Positions 55,844 to 64,000 of a stretch of DNA of 64,000 nt are shown piece after piece (positions within the stretch are counted from its first letter, which is position 1; each line of letters starts with the position of its first letter). The notes beneath the pieces are model-generated. The model was not told where the DNA came from, did no database searches, and worked only from the letters and a program-made list of their open reading frames with translations. The translations under genes were made by a program, and so were the position numbers. Source of the stretch: Pseudomonadota bacterium (GTDB taxonomy: Bacteria > Pseudomonadota > Gammaproteobacteria > Pseudomonadales > Oleiphilaceae); contig PDPE01000037.1 in the NCBI GenBank assembly GCA_002747395.1, forward strand, positions 1 to 64,000. Reading direction: 5' to 3'.

Positions 55844-57061
55844 ATGGCCGATATTAAACACCTTTCAGGAAATATTCCCGAATCCGACCTTGAAAATGCA
55901 GGTTTCGACACCCTGTCTGTGCGTGCCGGTCAGCAAAGGTCGCATCAGCTTGAACACAGCGAAGCGATTTATCCCACTTCGAGTTTTGTTTTTAATACCG
56001 CCCATGAGGCAGCTGCCCGTTTTGCGGGTGAACAACCGGGGAATATCTATTCCCGTTTCACCAATCCCTCCGTTGCCATGTTTGAGGAGCGAATCGCCGC
56101 TCTGGAAGGGGGAGAGAGAGCCGTTGCCACTTCCTCGGGAATGGCGGCCATACTTGCTACATTTATGGGCCTGCTAACAGCCGGTGATCATATCGTCTGC
56201 TCTCGAAGTGTCTTTGGCACAACCAATGCGTTGCTGGAAAAGTTTATGGTGAAATTTGGTGTGACCAGCACTTTTGTCGATCTTGTGGACTATCAACAAT
56301 GGGCTCAGGCCATTCAGCCCTCAACCCGAATGCTGTTTCTCGAAACACCGTCCAATCCCCTGTCCGAAATCGCCGATTTGTCTCGTCTGGCAGATATGGC
56401 CAAAGCTCACCAGTGCATACTGGTGGTTGATAATTGTTTCTGTACGCCTGCCTTGCAGCGACCACTCGATCTCGGAGCGGATATCGTTATTCATTCTGCA
56501 ACCAAGTATCTGGACGGGCAGGGCCGCTGTGTTGGCGGTGTGGCGGTGGGCAGTGATGCCCTGATGGAAGAGGTGTTCGGGTTTTTGCGTTCTGCGGGCA
56601 CGACGATGAGCCCGTTTAATGCCTGGGTATTCCTGAAAGGGCTGGAAACCCTTTCGCTGAGAATGAAGGCGCACAGCGCGGCTGCGATGGAAATCGCTGT
56701 CTGGCTGCAATCACACCCGCAGGTTGAAACCGTGTTTTATTCCGGTTTGCCTGATCACCCGCAACACGAGTTGGCCAGGCGGCAGCAAATGGCCTTTGGC
56801 GGGGTTGTGGCATTTCGTATCAAAGGGGGCAGGGAAACGGCCTGGTCTTTTATTGACGGTACCAAAATGATTTCCATTACGGCCAATCTGGGTGATGTAA
56901 AAACCACCATTACCCATCCGGCAACGACGACACATGGCAGGTTGTCCGACCGGGATAAGGCGCGATCCGGCATTACCGACAATTTGATCAGACTGTCTGT
57001 CGGGCTGGAGGATGTCGCTGATATTAAAACCGATCTGGGCCGAGGCTTTGCAAATTGTTGA
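55844..57061 (+). CDS. metZ: O-succinylhomoserine sulfhydrylase MetZ
   Basis: A 405-residue PLP enzyme of the Cys/Met metabolism family that makes homocysteine from O-succinylhomoserine and sulfide, the substrate of MetH at 18.5 kb. The PLP lysine is in HSATKYLDGQGR (near residue 220); RFTNPSVAMFEERIAALEGG is a family motif. The frame runs upstream to 55796 inside purF, but ATG 55844 directly after the purF stop is standard. The purF-metZ order matches Pseudomonas. Confidence 0.96.
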   Translation: MADIKHLSGNIPESDLENAGFDTLSVRAGQQRSHQLEHSEAIYPTSSFVFNTAHEAAARFAGEQPGNIYSRFTNPSVAMFEERIAALEGGERAVATSSGMAAILATFMGLLTAGDHIVCSRSVFGTTNALLEKFMVKFGVTSTFVDLVDYQQWAQAIQPSTRMLFLETPSNPLSEIADLSRLADMAKAHQCILVVDNCFCTPALQRPLDLGADIVIHSATKYLDGQGRCVGGVAVGSDALMEEVFGFLRSAGTTMSPFNAWVFLKGLETLSLRMKAHSAAAMEIAVWLQSHPQVETVFYSGLPDHPQHELARRQQMAFGGVVAFRIKGGRETAWSFIDGTKMISITANLGDVKTTITHPATTTHGRLSDRDKARSGITDNLIRLSVGLEDVADIKTDLGRGFANC

Positions 57062-57167
57062 CGGTTTGACAGCCTTACCCGGGCAAAAACCTGATAAAAC
57101 ATCTATAGTTATCAATACATTGCTTTTCCAGGTTAACCTGATCTCCCGGCAGTCTGGACGTTCATCA

Positions 57168-57208
57168 GGTTGGAAGTTCGTTAGTTTGGAAACTCAATAG
57201 CTCAATAG
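57168..57208. repeat. Small tandem duplications before ftsK
   Basis: A degenerate 15/16-bp pair (57169-57183, 57184-57199) runs into a perfect CTCAATAG x 2 (57193-57208). Confidence 0.55.
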
Positions 57209-57230
57209 TTTAAAATCGGCCAGGGCGCCC

Positions 57231-59819
57231 ATGTCCCAACAGACAACAATCAAAGACAAACAGCAACAGTTTCACACCTATGTCAGTCGGGGGGCAAAGG
57301 AGGGTGCGCTGATCGGGTTGATAGCACTCTGTGTCTACCTGATGATGGCCCTTGTCAGCTATAACCCGGATGACCCCGGTTGGGCTACCACCGGGAGCGA
57401 TGGCATGGTAACCAATTACGGGGGGCGAGCCGGGGCGTGGTTCGCAAGTGTGCTGTTTTATTTTTTTGGCCATGTCGCTTTTCTCTTTCCCGTATTACTG
57501 GCGTTTCGTGCCTGGCAACTGTTTCTGCACAGAAAACTGAATGCGCCTGTTCACTGGCCTCTATTCATGCTCAGATTCGCCGGTTTTGTTTTAATACTGG
57601 CAGCTTCAACGAGCTTTCTCGACCTGTATTCGGTCGTTGGCCTTGGAGTCAATGCCGGCGGAGTAATTGGCAATGAAATTGCCGTTTCCATGGTGCATGA
57701 ATTTAACCGTGTTGGTACGACGCTGCTGCTGGTCCCCGTTTTATTATTCGGTATAACCCTGTTCACCGGTATTTCGTGGTTTACTGTCATGGATGCACTG
57801 GGAAGCCTTTGCCTCAGGGCTGTTGACAGAGTTCGCCAGTTGTTTTCTTCCAAAAGTAACTCCGGTGCTGTTGGAGGGACGGCTCAGAGTCAGGTTTTTC
57901 CCCGGGGTAAAACCCCCATTTTGCTGGACAGGGTACCGGATCACCCGGTTGACCGGAGAGAGCAGCCCGGCAAGCCCGAAAAGGGCCTTTTTGCCGGACT
58001 GATGGCCAGGGTAAAAAGCCTGTTACCCAATGGAAACAGGACGCAAGCTCACACAACTGCTGCTGATACCCGAACCGGATCAGCCAAAAATGTCGCCACC
58101 GAAAGCCTGATAGAGAAGGGCATGACAAAGAAAGGCCCGACAGAGGAAAGCCCGATAAAAGCTTCATCAGCCAAACAGGCTCCGTCCGGCCGAGGGAAAC
58201 TCTCGCCCGGGCCTGACCGTGACATTGAAATCAAACCTCTGGAGACCAGAAAAAAGAAAACCGGTAAACGGGCAATCAGGGAAACACAGGGTTCATTGTT
58301 TGATGTAAGTGAAGGGCCCTTGCCGTCAATCGCCATTCTTGATCCCCCGGACAGAAATAAAACCCAGGGTTTTTCGCCCGAATACCTGAAGTCTCTGTCC
58401 CATCTGCTGGAAACCAAGCTCAAGGATTTTGGTGTAATTGCCGAGGTCGTTGCGGTTAATCCCGGGCCTGTGATTACCCGGTTCGAAATCCAGCCCGCGC
58501 CCGGCGTCAAAGTGGCGAAAATATCCAACCTGGCCAAAGACCTTGCCCGATCGCTGGCGGTACTCAGTGTTCGTGTGGTCGAGGTCATCCGTGGCAAATC
58601 CGTGGTAGGGATCGAAATTCCCAATGAGGTGCGGGAAGTGGTTCGATTTAGCGAGGTACTTTACTCGGATGAATACGAAAAGGCCGATTCCCCCCTGGCT
58701 TTGGCATTGGGGAATGATATTGCGGGTAACGCGGTGATTGCGAATCTGGCCAAAATGCCTCACCTTCTGGTTGCGGGGACGACCGGCTCTGGCAAGTCGG
58801 TCGGTATCAACGCGATGATTCTGAGTATTCTGTTCAAGGCATCGCCGGATGACGTGCGGTTTTTGATGGTTGACCCCAAAATGCTGGAATTATCGATCTA
58901 CGAAGGAATCCCTCATCTGCTTGCGCCGGTTGTCACCGATATGAAAGAAGCCGCAAATGGCCTGCGCTGGTGTGTGGCTGAAATGGAACGGCGATATAAA
59001 CTGATGGCCAGCATGGGAGTGCGAAACATTGCCGGCTTTAACCGCAAGGTCAAAGAGGCCGAAAGCCAGGGCGAACCGCTGAAAGACCCGCTATGGCAGC
59101 CAGATGAAATGCTGGATAACACGGAGGCCGATCGTCCGGACCTGGAAACACTGCCTTTTATCGTGGTTGTCATTGATGAATTTGCCGACATGATGATGAT
59201 CGTTGGCAAAAAGGTTGAAGAACTCATCGCCCGTATTGCGCAAAAAGCAAGGGCAGCGGGTATTCACCTGATACTTGCCACCCAAAGACCTTCTGTTGAT
59301 GTGATTACCGGCCTGATCAAGGCAAACATTCCCACTCGAATATCCTTCCTGGTATCTTCAAAAGTAGATTCAAGAACCATTATCGATCAGGGCGGAGCCG
59401 AGCAGTTGCTGGGTCATGGTGATATGCTGTATCTGCCACCGGGTACCTCTCTGCCGGAACGGGTGCATGGCGCATTTGTGTCCGATGATGAGGTGCACAG
59501 ACTGGTAGCTGAATGGAAAAAACGCGGGGAGCCGGATTATATCAACGCGGTTCTGGAAGGAGGGGACAGTGATGCAATACCCGGTATGTCGGCGGAAGGC
59601 GGTGACGGCGGAGAGGGCTCAGACCCGCTCTATGATGAAGCCGTTGCCTTTGTGACCGAATCCCGGCGAGCCTCCATTTCATCCGTGCAGAGAAAACTGA
59701 AAATCGGCTATAATCGGGCGGCAAATCTGGTTGAATCCATGGAGGCCGCAGGCGTTGTCAGCCCGGCTGGCCACAATGGAGCCAGAGAAGTGATTGCTCC
59801 ACCACCACCCAAGGGCTAG
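57231..59819 (+). CDS. ftsK: DNA translocase FtsK
   Basis: An 862-residue septal translocase that pumps the chromosome terminus and activates XerCD. Four membrane helices lie in about residues 20-195, then a Lys/Pro/Ser linker of about 160 residues, the alpha/beta motor with Walker A GTTGSGKS near residue 515 and Walker B ([11 protein letters not shown]), and the KOPS-reading gamma winged helix (about 800-858, [20 protein letters not shown]). The linker contains an in-frame 4 x 15-bp repeat. It is followed by lolA and rarA as in Pseudomonas. Confidence 0.97.
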   Translation: MSQQTTIKDKQQQFHTYVSRGAKEGALIGLIALCVYLMMALVSYNPDDPGWATTGSDGMVTNYGGRAGAWFASVLFYFFGHVAFLFPVLLAFRAWQLFLHRKLNAPVHWPLFMLRFAGFVLILAASTSFLDLYSVVGLGVNAGGVIGNEIAVSMVHEFNRVGTTLLLVPVLLFGITLFTGISWFTVMDALGSLCLRAVDRVRQLFSSKSNSGAVGGTAQSQVFPRGKTPILLDRVPDHPVDRREQPGKPEKGLFAGLMARVKSLLPNGNRTQAHTTAADTRTGSAKNVATESLIEKGMTKKGPTEESPIKASSAKQAPSGRGKLSPGPDRDIEIKPLETRKKKTGKRAIRETQGSLFDVSEGPLPSIAILDPPDRNKTQGFSPEYLKSLSHLLETKLKDFGVIAEVVAVNPGPVITRFEIQPAPGVKVAKISNLAKDLARSLAVLSVRVVEVIRGKSVVGIEIPNEVREVVRFSEVLYSDEYEKADSPLALALGNDIAGNAVIANLAKMPHLLVAGTTGSGKSVGINAMILSILFKASPDDVRFLMVDPKMLELSIYEGIPHLLAPVVTDMKEAANGLRWCVAEMERRYKLMASMGVRNIAGFNRKVKEAESQGEPLKDPLWQPDEMLDNTEADRPDLETLPFIVVVIDEFADMMMIVGKKVEELIARIAQKARAAGIHLILATQRPSVDVITGLIKANIPTRISFLVSSKVDSRTIIDQGGAEQLLGHGDMLYLPPGTSLPERVHGAFVSDDEVHRLVAEWKKRGEPDYINAVLEGGDSDAIPGMSAEGGDGGEGSDPLYDEAVAFVTESRRASISSVQRKLKIGYNRAANLVESMEAAGVVSPAGHNGAREVIAPPPPKG
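58101..58160. repeat. ftsK: In-frame tandem array 4 x 15 bp within ftsK linker
   Basis: Consecutive 15-bp units encode [20 protein letters not shown], so the linker has grown by a five-residue repeat without frame disruption. Confidence 0.85.
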
Positions 59820-59839
59820 CTTTAGCCAGGATTATTTTT

Positions 59840-60517
59840 ATGTATTTTACTTCCGTGTTCCGAGCTTTTTGTTCTTTGATTTTGACTCTGGCCTTTCTGC
59901 TTGCGCCCCAAATCGCGGTTTCCGGGGAATTGCCAGCATCGAGAGGGTCTGTATCAGCACAGAGTGGCACAGAACAACTGCTTGCACTTCTGTCTGGCAT
60001 AAAAACCTTTCAGGCCGGTTTCTCCCAGTTTGTAGTTGATAAAAACGGGACAGTTCAACAAACGACCGGCACGTTAAAGGCGATGAAACCCGGATATTTT
60101 TACTGGCATACCGACCCGCCACTGGAACAGGTTATCGTTTCTGATGGCACCACGGTACAGGTGTTTGACCCGGATCTTGAGCAAGTCACCATTCAGAAAA
60201 TGGACAATTCCCGGGGTAATTCACCGGCCATGCTGTTAACGGGTGACCAGGATCAGATACGGCTCAACTATCGCATCAGTCTCACTGAAAAAGACAACTA
60301 CCGATTCTTTGCCCTGGAACCGATTGGCAAGGAATCCCTGTTTGACTCGCTGCAACTCAAGTTTGTTGACCAGGCACTGGTAGAAATGCGCCTCCGGGAC
60401 GGTCTCGGGCAGAAAACCACCCTGTCTTTTATCAGTAGCGAAACCAACCTCCCTCTGACTGAAAAAGACTTTGTGCTGGATTTACCGGAAGGCGTTGATA
60501 TTATTTCAGAGAACTAG
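59840..60517 (+). CDS. lolA: Outer-membrane lipoprotein carrier LolA
   Basis: A 225-residue periplasmic chaperone carrying lipoproteins from LolCDE to the outer membrane. Signal peptide (cleavage near AVSGE, about residue 30), then the LolA pattern: LSGIKTFQAGFSQ, MKPGYFYWHTDPPLEQ, DPDLEQVTIQ. It lies 20 nt after ftsK, probably co-transcribed. Confidence 0.95.
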   Translation: MYFTSVFRAFCSLILTLAFLLAPQIAVSGELPASRGSVSAQSGTEQLLALLSGIKTFQAGFSQFVVDKNGTVQQTTGTLKAMKPGYFYWHTDPPLEQVIVSDGTTVQVFDPDLEQVTIQKMDNSRGNSPAMLLTGDQDQIRLNYRISLTEKDNYRFFALEPIGKESLFDSLQLKFVDQALVEMRLRDGLGQKTTLSFISSETNLPLTEKDFVLDLPEGVDIISEN

Positions 60518-60573
60518 ACCAGCACACCAGGCCGGGTTGATTCATTTTCGAGCCAAAAACTGCCGGACAAACA

Positions 60574-61920
60574 ATGTCAGACTACGATTTGTTTGCGAAC
60601 AGGGAAGACAGCGACGCCTGGCAACCGCTGGCTGCCCGCCTGCGACCTGCTGCATTGGAACATTTTATCGGTCAGCAACACCTGCTTGGAGAAGGCCAGG
60701 CATTGCGTACCATGATTACTTCCGGTCGTCTTCATTCCATGATTTTCTGGGGGCCTCCGGGGGTTGGTAAAACCTCTCTGGCGAAAGTGATTTCAAAAGA
60801 GTGCCATGCCGGCTTTCTGTCAATATCGGCGGTATTGGGAGGGGTAAAGGACATTCGTCAGGCCGTTGAAACCGCCAAAATTGCCAGGGAAATGAAAGGC
60901 GAGCAGACGGTGCTTTTTGTCGATGAAGTGCATCGGCTGAACAAGGCTCAGCAAGACCTCTTTTTGCCTTTTGTCGAGAATGGCACTATTGTATTTATCG
61001 GTGCGACCACGGAGAACCCCTCTTTTGAACTGAATAACGCACTCCTGTCCCGTTCCCGCGTCTATGTATTGAAAAGCCTTGGCCCGGAAGAGCTCAATCG
61101 TCTGATTGACATCGCCCTGAATGATCCTCGCGGTGGTCTGGCCGAGCGCCAAATCCTTCTGCCCGAAGAATATCGCCAAAAACTGGTTAGCGCAGCAGAC
61201 GGTGATGCCCGGCGCTTGTTGAATCTTGTCGAGATTGCGGCAGACCTCGCTGAAACTGTGAACGGCAGGCTGGTTATTGACGAAGAAGTGATGACGTTGC
61301 TGTTACAGGGTGATCACAGGCGTTTCGACAAGGGCGGGGATATTTTCTACGAGCAGATATCGGCACTGCACAAATCCGTGCGGGGTAGCTCGCCGGACGG
61401 CGCACTGTACTGGATGGTGCGCATGCTGGACGGGGGTTGTGATCCTCTCTATATCGCCAGGAGAGTCGTTCGAATGGCCAGCGAAGACATTGGCAATGCC
61501 GACCCCCGTGCCCTGAGAATTGCGCTTGATGCCTGGGATGTGGTGGAGCGACTGGGCAGCCCGGAGGGCGAATTGTCGCTGGCTCAGGCTGTTGTTTATC
61601 TGGCCTCGGCACCTAAAAGCAATGCGGTGTACAAGGCCTACAATAAAGCGGTGGCACTGGTAAAGGATTCACCTGCCTGTGAGGTGCCAATGCATTTACG
61701 CAATGCACCCACCTCTATGATGAAGGAACTGGATTACGGGAGTGGCTACCGCTATGCCCATGACGAAGAAGGGGGCTACGCGGCTGGCGAAAACTATTTC
61801 CCGAAAGAACTGACGGGAACAGTGTTTTATGAGCCGGTGCCCAGGGGAATGGAAATCAAAATTCGGGAAAAGTTACAGTATTTGCGTAAACTGGATGAGC
61901 AAAGCCCTGTCAAGCGCTAA
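60574..61920 (+). CDS. rarA: Replication-associated recombination protein RarA (MgsA)
   Basis: A 448-residue AAA+ ATPase acting at stalled forks. Walker [13 protein letters not shown] (near residue 65) and Walker [16 protein letters not shown], sensor 1 [13 protein letters not shown], and the tetramerisation end ([19 protein letters not shown]). In Pseudomonas serS follows rarA; here the next genes are PEP-CTERM-type proteins on the opposite strand. Confidence 0.97.
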   Translation: MSDYDLFANREDSDAWQPLAARLRPAALEHFIGQQHLLGEGQALRTMITSGRLHSMIFWGPPGVGKTSLAKVISKECHAGFLSISAVLGGVKDIRQAVETAKIAREMKGEQTVLFVDEVHRLNKAQQDLFLPFVENGTIVFIGATTENPSFELNNALLSRSRVYVLKSLGPEELNRLIDIALNDPRGGLAERQILLPEEYRQKLVSAADGDARRLLNLVEIAADLAETVNGRLVIDEEVMTLLLQGDHRRFDKGGDIFYEQISALHKSVRGSSPDGALYWMVRMLDGGCDPLYIARRVVRMASEDIGNADPRALRIALDAWDVVERLGSPEGELSLAQAVVYLASAPKSNAVYKAYNKAVALVKDSPACEVPMHLRNAPTSMMKELDYGSGYRYAHDEEGGYAAGENYFPKELTGTVFYEPVPRGMEIKIREKLQYLRKLDEQSPVKR

Positions 61921-61950
61921 CTGTTCTCTTCGATTTCGCACAAAAAACAA

Positions 61951-61977
61951 AAAAAAGACCCCCAAAAGGAGGTCTTT
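61951..61977 (-). terminator. Terminator of the VPLPA-CTERM gene, usable from both sides
   Basis: AAAGACC and GGTCTTT form the stem (with CC/GG inside) around AAAA. On the minus strand a run of eight T follows, so it chiefly serves the minus-strand gene; rarA converges on it. Confidence 0.85.
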
Positions 61978-61995
61978 GTGAGCCTGATCAGCGGG

Positions 61996-62661
61996 TTATT
62001 TTTTGCGCTTCAAACCGGCCATTCCAAGCAGTGCTGCGCCAAACAGCCAGGCTGTTGCAGGAAGTGGAACGGGGTTAGGATTGGAAGCAGTGATGATCGC
62101 ACCACGAACGGCAATCGCGTTGGCTTTGGCAACACGGATCCAGGAAGATTTTGACCAGGTATACTGTTCACCGTAGGAGGAGGAAATAAACTCAACCGAA
62201 TTGAAAGCCCAGGCTTCGGAGGGATCATTCGCATTTTCTGTACCCAACCAGTACCAGTATTCAACCAGATTATCAAAATCCCCGGTGTTAGTCAGGCTGC
62301 TTGCATTACCCAGCTCTGTCAAAATAAGGTGAGCCAGTTCGTTATAATCACCATAACCCTCAGTTTCATTGGTTACAACTGGCAGTCTCCAGCTATTGTC
62401 GACAAAGGATACGTTATACCCGGAATTTGAATCCCAGTTATAGGTCAGATTCAGGCCGGCTGCCCAGTTCATCTGGTCATCCCAGTAATTTTCCGGAGCA
62501 GTGTAATCCAGCCAGACCAGATTGCTGTCGGTGTCTGCTATTAAATTGTAGGACGAGTTCAGGTAATCAGCCGTACCCACGGTTACCAGTGCTGACTGAG
62601 CGGTACCGGCGAGTCCTGCCAGAATCATCGCGGTGCCTGCTATTATGCTTTTTGTAGACAT
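61996..62661 (-). CDS. VPLPA-CTERM sorted secreted protein
   Basis: A 221-residue exported protein: signal peptide (cleavage after GTAQSA), a Trp-rich body with NLVWLDYTAPENYWD and WRLPVVTNE similar to DUF1566/Lcl-type domains, and a C-terminal VPLPATAWLFG motif, hydrophobic helix and basic KRKK. This tripartite tail is recognised by exosortase. GAGGAGA precedes ATG 62661. No exosortase gene is in the window. Proteins of this class are linked to surface or biofilm matrix. Confidence 0.9.
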   Translation of the reverse strand: MSTKSIIAGTAMILAGLAGTAQSALVTVGTADYLNSSYNLIADTDSNLVWLDYTAPENYWDDQMNWAAGLNLTYNWDSNSGYNVSFVDNSWRLPVVTNETEGYGDYNELAHLILTELGNASSLTNTGDFDNLVEYWYWLGTENANDPSEAWAFNSVEFISSSYGEQYTWSKSSWIRVAKANAIAVRGAIITASNPNPVPLPATAWLFGAALLGMAGLKRKK

Positions 62662-62883
62662 AGTTTTTTCTCCTCGGTTTACGACAATTTACGGCACCCG
62701 GGGTGCCGAACAGTGCAAAAGCCTGGAATGGCTGCTGACAATAATTGAAGATGCTGTTTTACTATGGACTGAATGAAAGCAATAATTGAGCCTGAATAAA
62801 AAGTTCTATGAAATTCAGTATGTTGTAATGAGGTTGAGGGGATCTTTTAAGTTAAATAGTAAAAAAAACTGACACCTGCGCAT
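62662..62883. other. Spacer between the two PEP-CTERM-type genes
   Basis: AT-rich, no gene supported. A direct GGCACCC-GGGGTGCC dyad (about 62693-62708) lies upstream of the 61996-62661 gene and may be an operator. The dyad is perfect over seven bases. Confidence 0.4.
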
Positions 62884-62910
62884 AAAAAAAGCTGCATTAA
62901 ATGCAGCTTT
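62884..62910 (-). terminator. Terminator of the second PEP-CTERM-type gene
   Basis: AAAGCTGCAT-taa-ATGCAGCTTT is a perfect 10-bp stem, followed on the minus strand by a T7 tract. Confidence 0.88.
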
Positions 62911-62919
62911 CTTCTGATA

Positions 62920-62941
62920 AGAGCAGGAAAATACCTGCTCT
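62920..62941 (-). terminator. Stem-loop just after the stop of the second PEP-CTERM-type gene
   Basis: AGAGCAGG-aaaata-CCTGCTCT is a perfect 8-bp stem 12 nt beyond the stop, preceding the main terminator; likely protects the mRNA 3' end. Confidence 0.6.
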
Positions 62942-62953
62942 GTTACAATGATC

Positions 62954-63703
62954 TCAGGTGCGCTTGCGAGTAGCGGCCATACCCAGCAGACCCAGACCAA
63001 ACAGCAGGGTTGTGGTTGGAGCTGAAACCGCTATGGACTCACCCCTCAGATCCGCAGTGCCGAACAACTCATAACCGTCGGCGGTTACATGGCCAAAAGG
63101 AATTGGCTGGTAACTGGAAGAAAAAACAAAATCAGAACCGTCAGTCTGGCTGTTGGTGTCAAAGTTGGCAGCAGCAAGACCACCAACAACATCCAGAAGA
63201 CCGGTACCTGTACCGCTATCGACGCCAGCGCCGAAACTGGTCAATGCCGCCTCCAGAGTGATACCGGCAACCTCATGTGCTGCCAGTGACAGCCACAGAA
63301 CACCATTGGTGGCGGAACTTTCGTCTTCCGCATTGTACGCGGTCGAGCTGTCGACGTAGAAATTGATCCAGCCGCCGGTGAAGTCAATAGCCGCACCACC
63401 ATTGCCGTCCGGGGTAGTGGTGGCTACAGTGTAACCGCCAAATTGATAGGTCAACTCGCAGCCTGAGGGGCAAAAAACAGATTGGCTGGTCTGGTTGATC
63501 TTGTTAATAAGACCAAACCCGTGAAGCTCATTCTGACCATTTGGCAGATCCAGCTGATCTTCAATCAGGTCTGAAGTTGAAGTAAAGTCAAAGTTGGAAC
63601 CTGCGTCCCAATGTACGCCGGCAACACTTACCATCGGTGCTGCCTGGACAGCAGCTGACGTTATTGCAATGGCACCAGCCGCTAACAAAGTATTAATTCT
63701 CAT
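62954..63703 (-). CDS. PEP-CTERM-type secreted protein
   Basis: A 249-residue exported protein. Signal peptide RINTLLAAGAIAITSAAVQA, a beta-rich, Gly/Thr/Asp-rich body with one CPSGC pair likely disulfide-bonded, and a C-terminal APTTTLLFGLGLLGMAATRKR tail (Pro-Thr motif, helix, basic end) of PEP-CTERM type. ATG 63703 is preferred over 63718 because GAGGA lies 8 nt before it. Body function unknown. It shares orientation and sorting signal type with the 62.0-62.7 kb gene, but the two bodies are not similar. Confidence 0.87.
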   Translation of the reverse strand: MRINTLLAAGAIAITSAAVQAAPMVSVAGVHWDAGSNFDFTSTSDLIEDQLDLPNGQNELHGFGLINKINQTSQSVFCPSGCELTYQFGGYTVATTTPDGNGGAAIDFTGGWINFYVDSSTAYNAEDESSATNGVLWLSLAAHEVAGITLEAALTSFGAGVDSGTGTGLLDVVGGLAAANFDTNSQTDGSDFVFSSSYQPIPFGHVTADGYELFGTADLRGESIAVSAPTTTLLFGLGLLGMAATRKRT

Positions 63704-64000
63704 ATTCAGTGTCCTCATTATATATACGAACCTGCAGTTGTACTGTCAGTCTGGGGAAAAGGGTTCCGGGTCGGCACAGTGTTGCATTCAAAAGACCCTT
63801 TCATCTTACCTGTGCTGGACAATATGCAGATATGATGCCAGTTTCCTAAAAAAGGTGTCTGAAACATATAATCCATTGAAAAATAAATGAAATTTTTTAA
63901 AAAAAACAGGGTCTATATATTTGGTGTCGTTTTTCAGTCACCTGAATCAATTAGTTGTAAATAATCCTGACACTTTTGAGGTGATTGTATCGCCTTGGCT
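63704..64000. other. AT-rich window end upstream of the PEP-CTERM-type gene
   Basis: No gene supported; it should hold the promoter of the preceding minus-strand gene. AT-rich tracts (about 63878-63910) are present. Confidence 0.4.

Noticed and set aside
54730..55911. 393-codon minus-strand frame opposite purF
   Set aside because: PurF is certain on the plus strand; antisense frame is a codon-bias shadow.
63888..63965. Short 25-codon frame starting at an ATG near the window end
   Set aside because: AT-rich sequence, no ribosome-binding site, no similarity recognised.
1..64000. tRNA, rRNA or insertion sequence genes
   Set aside because: No T-arm/anticodon pattern, rRNA core sequence, transposase motif or terminal inverted repeat with target duplication was recognised on either strand.

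Overview
The window looks like chromosome of a flagellated, polyhydroxyalkanoate (PHA)-making gammaproteobacterium of the Pseudomonadales/Cellvibrionales type. The main support is gene order: LysR-leuC-leuD-leuB-asd-fimV-truA-trpF ... folC-dedD-cvpA-purF-metZ, ftsK-lolA-rarA, prmB-aroC-MFS, metH/nfuA and flgN-flgM-flgA/cheV-cheR all match the arrangement in Pseudomonas and relatives. Polar FimV, a class I PHA synthase with phasin, and PEP-CTERM-type proteins fit an environmental, probably aquatic, organism. No insertion sequence, CRISPR array, rRNA or tRNA was found.

Layout. 1-0.9 kb: the end of a HigB toxin with its HigA antitoxin, then a second HigA gene broken by an in-frame stop. 1.1-3.5 kb: chemoreceptor and tadA. 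3.7-9.4 kb: an acyl-CoA dehydrogenase/SDR/kinase/histidine-phosphatase/SDR cluster plus a FabG-like reductase, resembling a split ACAD10/ACAD11 (LvaACD) 4-hydroxyacyl-CoA pathway. 9.4-10.8 kb: NhaC antiporter. 11-14.5 kb: two tandem paralogs of unknown function and a protein whose N-terminus matches the c-di-GMP-binding MshEN motif. 14.7-18.5 kb: flagellar and chemotaxis genes. 18.5-27.5 kb: metH, nfuA, a DUF4892 protein, prmB, aroC and an MFS transporter. 27.7-30 kb: phasin and phaC. 30.2-36.2 kb: a GGDEF/EAL protein paired with a PstS-like binding protein, a repeat-built lipoprotein and MarC. 36.4-38 kb: a soluble double-PAS chemoreceptor. 38-61.9 kb: the housekeeping block from LysR-leuC to rarA (leucine, tryptophan, folate, purine and methionine synthesis, FimV, FtsK, LolA). 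61.9-64 kb: two PEP-CTERM-type secreted proteins on the minus strand.

The most unusual signal is not a gene. About half of the intergenic spacers carry a small head-to-tail tandem duplication (units of about 8-25 bp, mostly 13-20 bp, 2-6 copies). Unit sequences differ from locus to locus, and several first units include the stop or start codon of the neighbouring gene (nfuA, leuC, folC/dedD, marC). This suggests repeated local duplication rather than a dispersed mobile repeat. In-frame versions occur in flexible linkers of FtsK (4 x 15 bp) and FimV (3 x 12 bp).

Other notable points: accD is absent from its usual place before folC; a strongly foldable segment lies between the cvpA promoter and cvpA; the nfuA start is duplicated and makes a six-codon overlapping leader ORF; and the tandem paralogs are near-identical only at their 3' ends. 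All functional calls rest on motif recognition and gene context; no database search was possible.
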